From assembly GCA_003971905.1 (NCBI GenBank), contig RSEE01000015.1:558001-622000 (forward strand): a DNA stretch of 64,000 nucleotides, read 5' to 3'. The notes beneath the pieces were generated by a model that did no database searches, was not told the DNA's origin, and saw only the letters and a program-made list of their open reading frames with translations. A program made the translations under genes and the position numbers. The stretch comes from Moniliella sp. 'wahieum'. Lineage: Eukaryota > Basidiomycota > Moniliellomycetes > Moniliellales > Moniliellaceae. Position 1 is the first letter of the stretch; each line of letters starts with the position of its first letter. Shown piece by piece: positions 24,921 to 38,258 of the stretch.

Positions 24921-27053
24921 TTAGCGGCGCGCAGTGAGCATTTGCACACACAGCGCAAGCGTAAGCGCGCGCAACTTGAGCGAAGGATCCGCGACAAGCC
25001 ATATGCCTAAATTTTGCCCTCGGCACGCGGCGGCGACCTGCGCCAGAATGTCGACTTGGTTTGCGACGCTGCGCAAGACATCGAGTACTTTGAGGTTTCC
25101 CTTGACAAACGTGTATTCTTCGTAGGGGGGCCCCATTTCTGTGCCCAGGGACGCACGTAGCGATCGCGCACGAGGCGGAGGTTGTGCCGCGGAAGACGCG
25201 GGAAGAGGTGGTGGGTGACTTGCATGTGCAACCCGCCGTGGATAAACTCAATAGACGGAGCGCACTGGACGTCCATTGTGGTGCGTAGTTGCCGAGCAGG
25301 GAACGTTTCGGACGCGCCCTGTTCCTCGGTGCTTTGGCCGAAATGCGAGAGCACAATTTGGATGTGGAGCGGAGAAGCAACAACGTGGCAAATCAGTAAC
25401 CAACCACCCGACCACCGCATCGCCCATCCCGGTTGCGGCGCCAAGACGCAGGTCCAGGTCCAGATCCAGTAGAAAGGCAGTAGGCACAGTTCAAAGTACC
25501 ACCATCCGTCTCGGCGGGCGCGCGTGGCGAGGAAATGTACGATTGGGCGTACAGGTTGAAGCGGGCGAGACCCATGACAATGTAGTACAGCTTGTGCTGG
25601 GCCGCGACCAAGAGTTTGGCCGCGCCATCAAAGAGCATGACACGGCCATAGTAGCTGGTCCATAGGCCGCGCGTGACGCGGCTTGGTTTGGGCGGGCGGG
25701 GGGGAACATCAAATGGCTCGTGATGCGGACTTGGCCGAAGCAGCGGCAATCGCGGCGGTGTTGGGGTCGACTTGGTACTGCAAGAACACAGGCGAGATGG
25801 CAAAAAAGGGGAGGTGCTGGATATCGGGGTCGTGCTCGGTGTGGTTAGTAACAAGGTGATGGGTATCGTGGTTGTCGGCCCACCATGACAGAGACAGACC
25901 CGATCAAGTCGGCAATCAAAGTGCCCAGCAACCGATCAAAAAAAGTGCTTGTGCGTAATCCCATCGTGGGCATCGTGGGCGACAAATGTGACCTGGTGCC
26001 AAGCCAAGCCGGTAAAAAGGAGCTCAAGGAAAACAGCCCATACTGCTTCCAACTCTGCCAGGGGGCCCCACAGCAAGGCGGAAAAGCCACCAGGCGTGAG
26101 GGCGAGAAGGAGGTAGCGGATCATCTCCCTGGCATAGCCAGTCCAAAAGTGAGCTTGTACATGCCATCGGCTCGAATGCGACGGTGCAATGCACGGTAAT
26201 CGGCACTGATGGCGTCTTGGCGGACAGGATCAAGGGAGGCATTGTCAGGCCGTGGCTCGAGGAGCAAGAGTGGCAAGGGGAAGCCGGTGGGCCGCTCCGG
26301 GGCCAGGAAACCGTCTCGTCGGGCAGAAGATCTTTCTTGCCATCGGCTCGCAAGTTGGCAATACGGCGCAAGTACAGTTCCCACGTGTCGAGCTGCGCGT
26401 GGGGGTGGCTGAGTCCAGCGGGTTGGCGGTAGCCCAGTTGGATGGGAGGAACCAGGTTGCGGTAAACCGGGGGCTGGTCACGTGGCTCCAGGACTGGCTC
26501 GACACGATCGGCGGCCCTGAGAGCGTTTCCGCCTCCTGGTCGGTTTGTCAAGGAGGGGTTGGAAGTGGGGTAGAGAGGGTCACCAGGGACAAGGGTGGCG
26601 ATGCAAAGCGGCGCATGCGCTCCAGTGCTTCGTCGCTGTGGTATGCCTCAATTTCGTCTTGCGCATCGCGGCCCACGAAATGGAGGATGGCAAGGGCACC
26701 GCCGGGATGGCGAGAGAGCCAGGCATCAAGTTTGTACACGACGCGGCCGCGCAGCACCAATGTCTCCCCTGGGCGATGCGGGCGCGAGCTGGGCACGGGT
26801 GATGGTGGTGCGGGGTGTCGAGACGGAGGCGGGGGGAGCGGGAGGGCGGCACCGGGGTCGGCGGGGGGGAAGGAGGCGGGGAGGGGGCAACTGGAGGGGA
26901 AGTGGGGAGTGTCCATGAGGGAAGACGCAGGCGAGGCGAGGGGACGGGGACGGGGAAAGGGAAAGGGAGGGGAGGGGTGGTGGTGGGGGTGGGGGGTGGG
27001 GTGGGCTCAGTGGGGCTGCTGGCAGGCAGCAGCGGTGACTGGGTGGACGACAT
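24921..27053 (-). CDS. Cytochrome b5-fused fatty acid/sphingolipid desaturase (delta-8 type)
   Basis: ER membrane front-end desaturase. In fungi this architecture usually introduces the delta-8 double bond of the sphingoid base, using electrons from its own b5 domain. The ATG at 27053 starts MSSTQSPLLPASSPTEPTPP, followed by a Pro-rich stretch. The b5 domain reads ETLVLRGRVVYKLDAWLS then RHPGG (heme-binding His) and VGRDAQDEIEAYH. Three histidine boxes follow: VAHDAHDG (about 25950), DNHDTHH with VTNHTEHDPDIQHLPFFA (about 25825-25880), and QVTHHLFPRLPRHN (about 25190-25220); the leading Gln of box 3 marks the b5-fusion group. C-terminus ends LTARR. Many frame breaks occur (for example GGGGAGAC near 26780 one G short, 26560, 26330, 26130, 25900, 25750, 25450, 25130), and introns may be hidden among them. 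Delta-6/5 acyl desaturase is the alternative. Confidence 0.86.
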
Positions 27054-27910
27054 GCCTGCGCAGTCAGTCGGGGGGGGGGGGGGGGGGTGGGCTGATTATA
27101 GGACCCGGGGGAAGTGGGTGGTGGAGCAGAGGGCAGCGGGGGTGTGGATGTTGGAGCTGGTGAGTTCGTACCAGCGAAGGGTGGCTCGTATATGCCGGCC
27201 AACGCCGACGCAGGCCGACGCCGGCCGGCGCTGTGCTGTGTGCGTGTGCTGGCTGTGCTGTGTGGTGCTGCCACGGCTGGGCGAAGACTGGGGCGGCGTG
27301 CGCTGGCAGGATGCATTCACCACCCATCAGATCACCTCACCGGCGCCCTGCCCCCACCGCTGCAGCTTTCAGATTTCAGAGGGCGTGGGCTGGGCTGCGC
27401 GCTGTGGCCCGTGCCGCTTGCCACGTTGTGCCCCGCTCGCTCCCTGCGGCCCATGGGCACCCATCGGTAATCGACGAGCAATGTGTGCATGCTGCAGATC
27501 GCTGAGCCTCAGCAGCTAAGCTGTATCGACCGCCCCGTCACGCGCCGCGTTTCGGTTCAATGTGATGTCGATGGGCGACGTTAACGTTTAACGTTTAACG
27601 TTTATCACGCCCGGAGGGCGTGGCTGAGCTCAGCCACCGCACAACCATTGCTTGAAAGTTGGACGTTGAGAGCCATTGCATTTGAAATGGGCAGCCAGGG
27701 TGCGTGGCACAGCGCACACCCGCCGAGCTAGCCAGGCACTGCCCCCCTAGGGTTAGCCCTGTCTTTTTTTCGTGCAGGCGGTTGGCAGCCACACGACTGA
27801 CGGCATGCCAAACGCACGCAAGCCATCCATCCGCATCAACCATCAACCCACCCGCATACGTCGCATCCCACCCGCACCCCCCACCCCCCCCACCCCGCTC
27901 CTGCTGGCCC
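27054..27910. other. Divergent promoter region, desaturase and Zn2Cys6 gene
   Basis: No gene seen. It holds a G17 tract (27070-27086) just upstream of the desaturase ATG, a (AACGTTT)n triplet repeat at about 27580-27602, and GAAAGTTGGACGTTGAGAG near 27653. Confidence 0.5.
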
Positions 27911-30900
27911 ATGAGCACCAGCACCCCGTCCTCCGCTGCCGCCGCTGCCGCCCTCACCGCCCCCCTCCTCCCAGCCCCCCTCCACGCCCCGCCCCCGTCC
28001 AGCCCCACCAAGCGCCCCGCAAGCAGCGCCAGCCCATCTCCTGCACCGAGTGTCGCCAGCGCAAGCTCAAGTCAGTCCCACCCATCCCTCCCTCTCTCCT
28101 TTCCTCTCCTCTCCTCCCCCGCCTCCACCCAGACCCACAACCCCCCCCCCCCCCCCCCCCCCACCCCTCCAGATGCGACCGACACATCCCAGGATGCTCA
28201 GCCTGCGTCAAGCGCAAACTCCCTCTTGAGCGATGCAAGTTTGGCGACGAGCGCGACCACGAGACGTCGGAGCAGCGCCTTGCTCGTCTTCGCAAACTCG
28301 AGGAGGGCGAGCGTCGCCGTGCCAACCGCAAAGCCGCCAAGGCAGCACGAGACGGCGGGCACCCCCCTGCAGATGCTTCCTCCGGTCATGCTCATGACGA
28401 TGAAGATGACTCGGACGAGAGCGACGAAGACGACGAACCCGCCAGCCTCAAACGCTCCCGTCTTGACGGGGATAGCCCAAATGCACCTGCGCCGGCTCCT
28501 GCCCCAGGTATGCCGCCAGTCACGATGCCTATGGGCTTCCCTCCACCCGCCCTTCCTGCAAACGGAAGCACCCCTTCCGCCGCCGCTCATGCCCAGCTGG
28601 CTGTTCATGCACGTAACCAGGCCGCACGCATCCAAGCTCAGCGCAAGCTCAAGCTCACGCGCAAGTCCAAGCTCAAGCTCAAGCGCGTGCCGCTCAGCAG
28701 GCTGCGGCTGCAGCCGCTGCCGCTGCTGTAGCCCTTGGCCAGTATCCGCCCTATCCACCTACAGGCGCAGCAGCGTATGAGAATCGATTCAGTACCTCCT
28801 CTTCTCCCCAGGGCGACTCGATTGCACCCACCTCGGCGCAGAATGGGTTACACGCACTGATCACTGCACTTGGCTCGTCCGACCCAGCCTTTAACGGGTT
28901 GCCGCACACGCCCCTCTCAGCCGCTACGACTGCCCCAGGAGTTTCGACCAAGGCAAGTCCCGCCTCGGCGCCAATGAGCAGCGCTGGTGCCAGCCCGCAC
29001 TACATCTCTGCCCCTGGCCCACGCAGTCAATCCCACCACCGTCCTTCGAGCCCACGTCGCGCCGGCATGCCTGCTTTTGCGATCGTGGCTGAGGCTGCCC
29101 AACTTCGCCGGGCCAGTTCCATGTCGCGCCTCCCTCCATCAGGAGCACGCGACCAGGCACGCCTGCCGTCTCAGAGCCGTCCTTGGCGGTCAGGCAACGA
29201 ACATACCACGGAGCTGCTCGATGCGCTAGGAAACCAGGACACGACGAGTGCCGTGTTGGGGCTGCAACGTCTCTACCGAGAAGGCCGGCAAGACACGGAA
29301 TCCGCGTCGGATGGCCCGGAGCAGACGGGACAACCGAAATCCAAATCTTCTCTCCCGCCCCGCAACCGTGTCCGACTGGATACGGCTGAAGGCCACGATG
29401 AGCCTACGGTAGTACGAAAAAGGCATCGCCGTTCGGCTTCTAGCCCTGTGTTTGACAACCGTCTGCACCGCACCAAACTCCCCTTGCCCGATCCGATTTC
29501 GTCGGGTGAGGAGGCTCGGGGACGTCCACGAGAACGACCGGCCCCGCGTGACGAGACTGCAGCCAAGGACGGCAGGAGGAGGAGGCAGGCGCTGCTGATG
29601 ACGACTCTCTTGCCCCCGACGAGCAAGAGGGTCGCTCGACTGGGACCAACCCCACTGCCACCAACAATGATGCGGGACGCAAAGGACAGGCAGCGAAGCA
29701 CCTGCACCGGAATGGGGCCGTCCCCGATCCGACTCGCACCAGACCCAGACCCCAGCACCATCAACAACCAGCACGCATCCAGGGAGCGCCAGCGCCACTC
29801 CGGGCCCTGGGGTGTTTCCAGGGAGTCGGTCTTGGCGGGTTGGGGATGGGCCAGCAAGATGGGAATGCCAATGCGCTCTTGGCGATCGGAGAGAAGGTGT
29901 TGCAAAAGAGTTCGTTAAATGAGGCCAAAGCCAAAACGCGGGCACTGGCGCTGCTGCCAGGCAAACCGCAGACGGTGCAGTTGATCAATATGTACCTTGA
30001 GGAATTGGGAATGATCACCCCGTTTGTGCGGGTGGACTTTGTGATGAAGGAGCTGGATCTGCTGTACGACTCGGTGCCGGTTGCTTTGGATCCAAGGGAG
30101 CGAATGTGCTTCCTACTGTGGTTGAGAAGGGGCCAGGTGGGATGATTCGACAAAGACTTGTCGACGCCAACGACAACAACCCCATTGCCCCTTCTTCTCC
30201 GCGACCTGCGGCGGTGGTCCAGCCGGTGGTTGGAACCGGCCCCGGTGCGGGGGAACCTCAGCCGCGCCTGACGTTTCTAGCGTACGTCTTGTTTGCCTTG
30301 AGTGCGATTGTGGAACTGCTACCATCGACAACCATCATCTCTTTCAACTTGGTTCGGAGCAGCGATCAAATTTCCACGCTTCTCCATGATTGGCTTGACA
30401 CGGCACTCGAATGCCTCGAGGCAAACGAGTTGGCTGCTCATCCTTCCCTCGAAGGGGTTCAAGCCAGCTTGGTGGCTGCCATCACGTTGGCTCACCGTTT
30501 CCGACACGAGGACCTACTGAAGCTATTGGATGGCGGTATGCGTGCGGCTCGGCGATTGGCATTGGACCGTCTTGGCTCGGCTGCAGATACACCTGATTAC
30601 CCTGGTCAGACGCCCGAGGAGGCTGCTCTTGGTGCCGAGGACGATCGGGGTGTGGGCGCTGCGCCAGGGCCGGCGCCTCGGCCGGACCTGTATGCTTCGC
30701 TGGATATGAGTCTACGAAAATCGTCTCATTGGTGGGTCGATCCCGACGTACAGATGAGCATGGACAACCTTGAAATTGGCAGGGCCGTGTGGAGTGCACT
30801 GGCCATGACGGATTGGAACCATTCGGGCTTAAATGGGTCCTACTCGATCCGACCATACAGCTACACTACCTGCCCTCCCTATGCGCCTGCACCCCGAGAA

Positions 30901-32968
30901 AGCAGTCGGAGGGGAATGCCGAGCCCGCATGATGCGTGGCTCGGTCTGCTGGAAGCAGCCGATGTGGCGCGGCAGGTACAGGAGTTGACGATTCAAGCCG
31001 AGGTGCTGGGGCAAGAGGTGGACTACCAAGAAGTACTCAAACTGGACGCCAAGCTGCACAACGTTTTGGCACAGCGAGCCTGGACGCGGCGCGAGACGGA
31101 TCTGACGTTTGGCCAAGAAGAACTGAAAAACAACATTGACATCAAGCGGCTCCAAAAGCAAGCAAGCCTGATCCGGGGTACGGTTCACTATCGCACACTC
31201 AAGTTGCATCGGCCGTTTATGAGCAAGGGATACCGTTATCCGGACCAGCCCTTTGTCGCCTCGGTGCCCCGTGCGCTCGACTCGGCACGGCAGCTGGTGA
31301 TTGAGGCGCGTCTGATGGCTGCCAACAACTGGATCTCCCGCCGGGACCGCATCCAGCGCTACTACCTCTTCCAAGCCTGCTTGGCCATGATCACCGACTT
31401 GTGGTACCGCCCACGTACATTTTACCCTCTTCACCCCCACCGTTCCGGCTTCAGCTCCAGCCCCGGCCACCAGCTCCACCCCCGAGACCCTACCCGGCTC
31501 AACGCCTAGTGGGGCAGACACTCCGAACGGCGAGCGCAGCCAAGTCGCCTGCCAGTGTGGGTGAGGAGGAGGAGGGTCCGCCACCCAAGGCCATGTCGGA
31601 TGTGGGGCCTGCTTCGTCGGCGATGTTGGAACCGAGTGTGATTGGGTTTGACAGTCCGGAAGAGACGAGGGAGATGGAGGACAACTTGACTTGGATCATC
31701 GATCGACTCAAGGACGAGGGCCAGGCGGTGGAAGGATCGGTGCTGCATGGGGTCAGTAAAATCTCGAGCGTTTGATGGCTGCCACGGTCCAACGGGGGCT
31801 TCAGCAACAGATGCTGCGCTCGCAGAACCGTGCGTCGCCAGCGCCCGTTGCTGTGCCGGAAGGGATGGGTTCAGGTTCAGGTTCGGGTTCGGTGGGAGAA
31901 CCAACTGATCCATCCACTTCACTTGCCGCCCACCACGTACCCCATCCGTCTTCTCTGCCTTCAACCTCTACCGCCCCTGTGCCCAGTGTTGTGGCTCCTG
32001 GCTTGGACGGCACGCTTTCTGCCTCTGCCCCCAACCTGCAGCTCCCGTCCAATGGGACCGACGATGACGAGATGTGCAACTTATGGACGCGCGTCTTTCC
32101 AGATTGGCCGATATGACGCCCCAAACGTGGAGTACCCAGTTGGGGGGCCTGGGGGCGCTAGGTGGGCTTGGTGGGCTGGGGGCGCTGGCGGCGCTCGGCG
32201 GCTTGGCTGGCCCCTCGGGACTGGGGGATTTGAGCTCGCTGAGCCAACTGAGTGGATTGAGTGCCTTGTCTCAACTCTCCCTTGGTGTTCTGGGCGGAGG
32301 CGCGAACCTGAACTCGCTTCAACTTCTCCAACAACTTCAACAACTCGGTGCGCTTCAAGGGATCCAAGGCTTGCAACAAAACCTTCAGCAGTTGGCCCAG
32401 TTGAATCTGCTGGGCACAGCCGGAGTCGGAGTCGGGGTCGGGGCAGGGGCAGGGGCGACTGTACCCCCTACCGCCACCAGTGCTGCACCTCCATTGGCGC
32501 CTACACCCGCAGGCGTTCCCGGCTGGCCTGCGACGACGGGGACGACGGGACCGCAAACGCCTTCCTCGACCCAACTTGCGCCTGCACCCAGCACGCCCGG
32601 CCACGATTCGCAAGACCTGATGAGCTACTTTTTAGCGAGCGGCGCGCGAATTTGCCACGACGCCATCGAGTACCGCTGGTCTCGCACCCACCCCCGCCGC
32701 TACGGGGCCTGCTCTTCACCCGTCTACGCCTGGGCCCGGACCAGGAGCCGGACCGGGACCTGGACGGGGCATGCAGCCGTCTCCCGGGCTGGCGCATGTC
32801 GGCGCCGCTGTCACCACGCCCTCCTCGGGACCGGCTGTTACCGCCCTGGACAGCTCCATGCACCCGTCCATGTTCCCGCCTGGGGTAGCGTGGGAACAAG
32901 CGTGGACCGAACTGTTTGACACACTCGAAGGTGATACGCAATCGGTTGCCGGCGCATCGAGCATGTAA
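27911..32968 (+). CDS. Large Zn(II)2Cys6 fungal transcription factor
   Basis: Nuclear binuclear-zinc-cluster regulator; target unknown. The chosen ATG at 27911 starts MSTSTPSSAAAAAALTAPLL. The zinc cluster CTECRQRKLK|CDRHIPGC and CSACVKRKLPLERC (C-x2-C-x6-C-x6-C-x2-C-x9-C) is split by an intron at 28071-28172 that contains a C22 run. A basic helix (EQRLARLRKLEEGERRRANR), an acidic stretch (DDEDDSDESDEDDE) and a Gln/Ala run follow. The middle-homology region spans about 30230-31490 (TFLAYVLFALSAIVELLPST, HWWVDPDVQMSMDNLEIGRA, RRDRIQRYYLFQACLAMITD). The C-terminus has a Leu/Gly then Leu/Gln low-complexity segment (32130-32415) and ends VAGASSM. Roughly eight frame breaks (near 28005, 28640, 29600, 29830, 30120, 31430, 31760, 32090, 32680) separate otherwise protein-like blocks. 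Length near 1,600 residues is at the upper end for the family. Confidence 0.83.
28141..28162. repeat. C22 tract inside intron
   Basis: Uninterrupted run of 22 C just before the acceptor of the intron that splits the zinc-cluster codons. Confidence 0.9.
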
Positions 32969-33725
32969 TTCATGTAAATTTTTCCCTCCTCCCCGTTGCC
33001 TTCCCTTTCCCTCGCCCTTGTCCCTTTCCCTTGCTCGTGTCCTTGTCCTTGCCTTTTCTCATCGCGCCGTCTCTCGCTCAGACCTCTTTGTATGCTCATG
33101 CGTTCCCTTGGGCGGCCCTGTCCACCGCCCGGGGAACCGGAATTTGCTAGCTCTGTATCACCCACCTTGTGGCTATGCTCGGGTGTCATGTACCCTTGTA
33201 ACCTCCAATGTACCTTGCGCGCTTGCTGGGACTACGAGTGCTGAGTGACTAGTGAGCATGTAGGGCAGCACAAGCTGCGGTGACGCTATAGCACACTGGG
33301 TGGGCTCACCGGTTACCGCTCACCTCAGCATAGCTCGAGCACATGGCATGGCCAACCAGGTTCGTCGATAATCAAGAAACAGAGGCAACAGAGACAACTG
33401 CGATAATGGGGGGGGGGGGGGGGGGAGGGTCGAGCACAGTACCGGCGAAAGGCAACAAGAACGACGGGAGGCGACAAGCGACAAGCGACAAGCGAAAAAT
33501 GAATAAAAGGAAGTAGATAATGATGTAGTGACGTGGTGGCGTAATGACGATCCAGCCCACTTACTTCTTGCCTTGGCCCTGTCCCCACGAACGCGCAGTG
33601 GTCAAAACGACAAAGGCCGATAGGAGCTCGACAGGGGTGCCCAATGCGGCCCCCAAACCCATCGCATGCACATGCACATGCACATGCACATGCACACCCG
33701 CACACCCACCCCTACCCACGAGAAA
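32969..33725. other. Convergent 3' region
   Basis: Lies between the Zn2Cys6 gene and the Rab gene. Contains pyrimidine-rich CCCTTTCCC runs near 33000-33060, a G18 tract (33408-33425), (GACAAGC)n copies near 33473-33495, and the hexamer repeat at 33664-33697. No gene seen. Confidence 0.5.
33664..33697. repeat. (CATGCA)n microsatellite
   Basis: About five tandem hexamers a few bases beyond the Rab stop codon, hence in its 3' untranslated region. Confidence 0.85.
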
Positions 33726-34948
<1,223 letters not shown>

Positions 34949-35143
34949 TCATGCGCATTGCGCACCCCGCCGCCTGGCGTAACGCGCAAGGGACTATGGC
35001 TAGCCACAGCACTCGACCCCCCCCCGGCGGGCGCAGGCTGCCGCAAGAGGGAGCACGCCGGCGCTGATTCCTGATTCATGCCTGATCACATGCACCCTCC
35101 ATTACCCGGCGCCCGCTCCTCCCTCCCGCCCACCACCGCCGCC

Positions 35144-37478
35144 ATGCTCGACGCCACGGCCACCACCGCCACCCTCACGCCCCATGCGCTCGAGCATGTC
35201 TCCTCTGCCGCCCCCAGCTATGCCGCCCCCCTCCCTCCCCCGGCACACGACGACGACGCTCTCAGCGCGGCCCAGTTCGCCGCCGCACGCCGCCTGCGCC
35301 AGCTCGACCCCCTCCAGCGCCCACCCGCCCGCCCGTCCCTCGGCCTCAATCCCCACTGGCGCCTCCATCCCTCCTCCTCCAACAGTGTCGGCCACTTTGG
35401 CCGCCGTGGCGAGGCAATTGGTGTGTGCACCACTGCCAGACAGGATGGCATAGACATGTCTGCTGACCCTCTTTTCCCTCCCTCCCCTACTCAGCCGGTG
35501 TGGCCCCCCGAACTCGATCCCCGTGCGTCCAATTTCCGACTGCCGCCCAGTGCCGCATCCATCTACTCTGTTTCTGTACAAGCCCCCGGCAGCCCGCCCT
35601 CGACTGTCGATGACGACCACCCGACCGAGGGAGATAACGATGCGGACGACGAAGAGGGGCATTGGCCACCCCGCTCGATCCTGACGCGGTCCTCCTCTCA
35701 TCCGAAGCCGAGAGTGTCCGCGGCTTGTCGCCCCCGCTCATGTCGCCCATGGCCAGCCGAGGCACCATGACTCCCCCCGCCTAACCATGACTGAACGTTC
35801 TGATCCGTTTGCCCGTAACACATTTGCCTTTGGAGGTTTGCTGGCTGCCTCGGGCTCGAATCTCTCGCTTCACCCATCTATGATGGTTCCTGCTCTGTCC
35901 CCTTCTCGTACCACTCTGGTCCCCGCATTTGGGCACAACCATTCCCTCTACCCTCTTCGCCCCGCACGATCCTCTCAAGCGCCTGCCTCTATCGCTGCTA
36001 CTATTGGGTCGGATCCTGATGTTCGCAGTATGGCCACCGCTAGCACTTCATCAGACTCGCGCCCTCCAGTCCAGCGGGGCGCAGTTCCAGTTCGTTTGAC
36101 GTTGCCTCTCCACGATCACGACTACGTTCGGGCCCGAATACACTCTTCGGACTGAAGGACTGGAGGTGTCCTCTGCACCTCTCCCTTTGATGAGGGCTCG
36201 CTCTGCCTCCTTCCAGTCCGAATCCACGGCCTCTTCCTCTTATGGAGTGGGATCGGCTCGCAGCGGGATCGATTCACCATATGGGGAGCGTGCGACAAGC
36301 TTTGCCGGCACTTCAATTGCTGCCACCTCTGTCGATTCGGTCGGTGGCCTCCCCCCTGCGGCTCCATTAGGAGGGGATATAGGCGAGCCTATTCTGGAAG
36401 AAGTCGAACACCAGACCAATGTCAGCGTCTCGGTCGCCCCGAGTGAGGCTGGTAGCGGAGCGGATGTGAGTGAATTGAACGCTCCCCCGCTTCGTACGCT
36501 TCATCACTGGGATATGATCACCGCTACCGTCACCATCGCCCCGCCGGATCGATCGACGAAGAAAGCGATGGCGACAGTGACGATATTCATGGTGGCGTTA
36601 CCGATGGCGAGAATGGTTTGGTTGCAGGGGAGGAGGATGGCGACTCCATCCGTCACGGTACCTCGACCACGGGAGCAGACAACTTTGGTTCTACCCCTTG
36701 GTTCCCGTTCGATCCTTACCCCGCTTGGCGTTGGCGCCAGGTGAATTGCCCATGCCTCTTTCACTCTCTTTTGGCCCTGGTCTAGCTGCCTTTCGCTCTG
36801 CGCAGCCCACCAGGGCCCCGTCAACAGTGGCTACGGCCGGTACCGCCTCCCCCCCTCAAAGTGTGGCAAGTGCAACGTCTGAAACGTCTCTTAAAGCGCG
36901 TGGATCCCGTTCTTTGGTCCGTGGCAACCGCTCGGGAGAGGCCGAAGCGACGTTGGCAGCCTTTCCGATGGGGAATATGTTGCCCGGTCCGACTCGGAGC
37001 AGGCGACTGCAGGAAGTGAAGAGTCGGAGGACGATTGCACTGACACGGAACCGACGTTTAGCCAAACGTCCTTGCGAACTAGCCAGTCCTACCACTCTCC
37101 CGAAACCCCACCTTCGCGCTCCTCTTTATTATTGCACCCCTTGCCGCATCCGTACGCCCCCTCGCCCTTCCACACCAACCCACCTGAAGCAGAGGAGGAC
37201 AGCACGATGGATACGATGCCGGGATCGTGGGTGGGAACTCCCCCGTCGAGTGCGCGAAGCTATGGAGAGTGGGAGTACGGGTACGGTGGGGACCAGCATG
37301 CGGCTCCTCCGCCTCCCCCCTGCTGGGATGGGACTTACCGTCCGGGCCGTTCCCGCACCGCGCCCATGTGGCCATGCGGGGCTTGAGCTTGGCCGATCTG
37401 CCCCAGGACCCACCTGGCTGCAGCACCAATCCTCCCACCCCGTTGGCCCACGAAACGGGACTGTACTACCTTGGCTGA
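35144..37478 (+). CDS. Hypothetical Ser/Pro-rich protein
   Basis: Not recognised. The ATG at 35144 starts MLDATATTATLTPHALEHVS in good context (GCCGCCATGC). The predicted protein is largely disordered. Blocks with real-protein character include AAQFAAARRLRQLDPLQRPP, a possible intron at about 35420-35490, NFRLPPSAASIYSVSVQAPG, an acidic DNDADDEEG, FGGLLAASGSNLSLHPSMMV, RARSASFQSESTASSSYGVG and VATAGTASPPQSVASATSET. Later it reads SQSYHSPETPPSRSSLLLHP, and perhaps ends GLYYLG at 37478. Neighbouring blocks lie in different frames (changes near 35700, 35780, 36155, 36520, 36700, 37070, 37380). Many SxS and RxxS motifs suggest phosphorylation sites, but no domain is visible and the end is uncertain. 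Confidence 0.45.
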
Positions 37479-37495
37479 GGTTCCGGACGGTGGTG

Positions 37496-37547
37496 GATCG
37501 TATCGTATCGTATCGTATCGTATCGTATCGTATCGTATCGTATCGTA
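37496..37547. repeat. (TATCG)n pentanucleotide microsatellite
   Basis: About ten perfect tandem pentamers just downstream of the probable stop of the preceding gene. Confidence 0.95.
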
Positions 37548-38258
37548 CAAGTAACCAATGTATCATACTTCGTTTGTATTGGTATTTGTATTTGTATTCT
37601 GTTATCCTCTTGCCCCCTTCAGACCTCAGGGTGACGACTCAGGCCCCTTCGTGCGCCAGTGCGGTGCGATGTGCGCAGATAACCATCCTTGGTAGGCCAG
37701 AGATGGCGCAAGCTTCTGCACTCTCCCCCATCTCCTGCTAAATGCTCAACGCTCAACGAGCTCAACGTGCTCAGCCCATGCCATCGCATTGGACTCTTCA
37801 AAATTCAGCGGAGACGGCGAGGAGTTGTTCCGAGATAGTTGACGAGGCCGGCCACCTTGATCCTCGTCCGAGCGGATCGCTTCCGACAGATGTCAGCGAT
37901 ACCACAGGCGTGCTCCACCAATTAATTCCGATCGGGATATCCTTTGGTGGGTGTGACATTGGAAATCTGTTGTCGTACCCAAGCTGGGTCCCAGTGGGGT
38001 ATATTCCTGGCAATCGGTTCGTACGTAAGCCTTGCTCACTGGGCCTGTGCCCCAGCTTTCCTGGCCTTTCCCACTGTTCTCGCACCTTCCAGCGGCGGCT
38101 CGAACGACGCTGCTACCGTTGTCGGCGACCTTCGACCTGGCCCTGACGACGGCGGTTCCAGAACGATGAGGGTGCCCAGCTGTGGATAAAGGCAAGGCAG
38201 GATGACATTCCTCCTCGCCTTCCCTCCACACCACCCTTCTCTCGCCAGCATCACTAGC
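37548..38258. other. Intergenic region
   Basis: No gene seen. It contains TTGTATTTGTATTTGTATT near 37580 and a CTCAACGCTCAACGAGCTCAAC motif cluster at about 37743-37768. Confidence 0.5.

Noticed and set aside
26815-27519. Plus-strand Gly/Arg-rich frame opposite the desaturase start
   Set aside because: Antisense shadow of the Pro-rich N-terminus and the G17 tract.
33325-33705. Minus-strand frame with a CACACAC cysteine repeat as a possible Rab C-terminus
   Set aside because: The Rab reaches a normal GGCC double-cysteine end with a stop at 33726 before this microsatellite, so the repeat is 3' untranslated.
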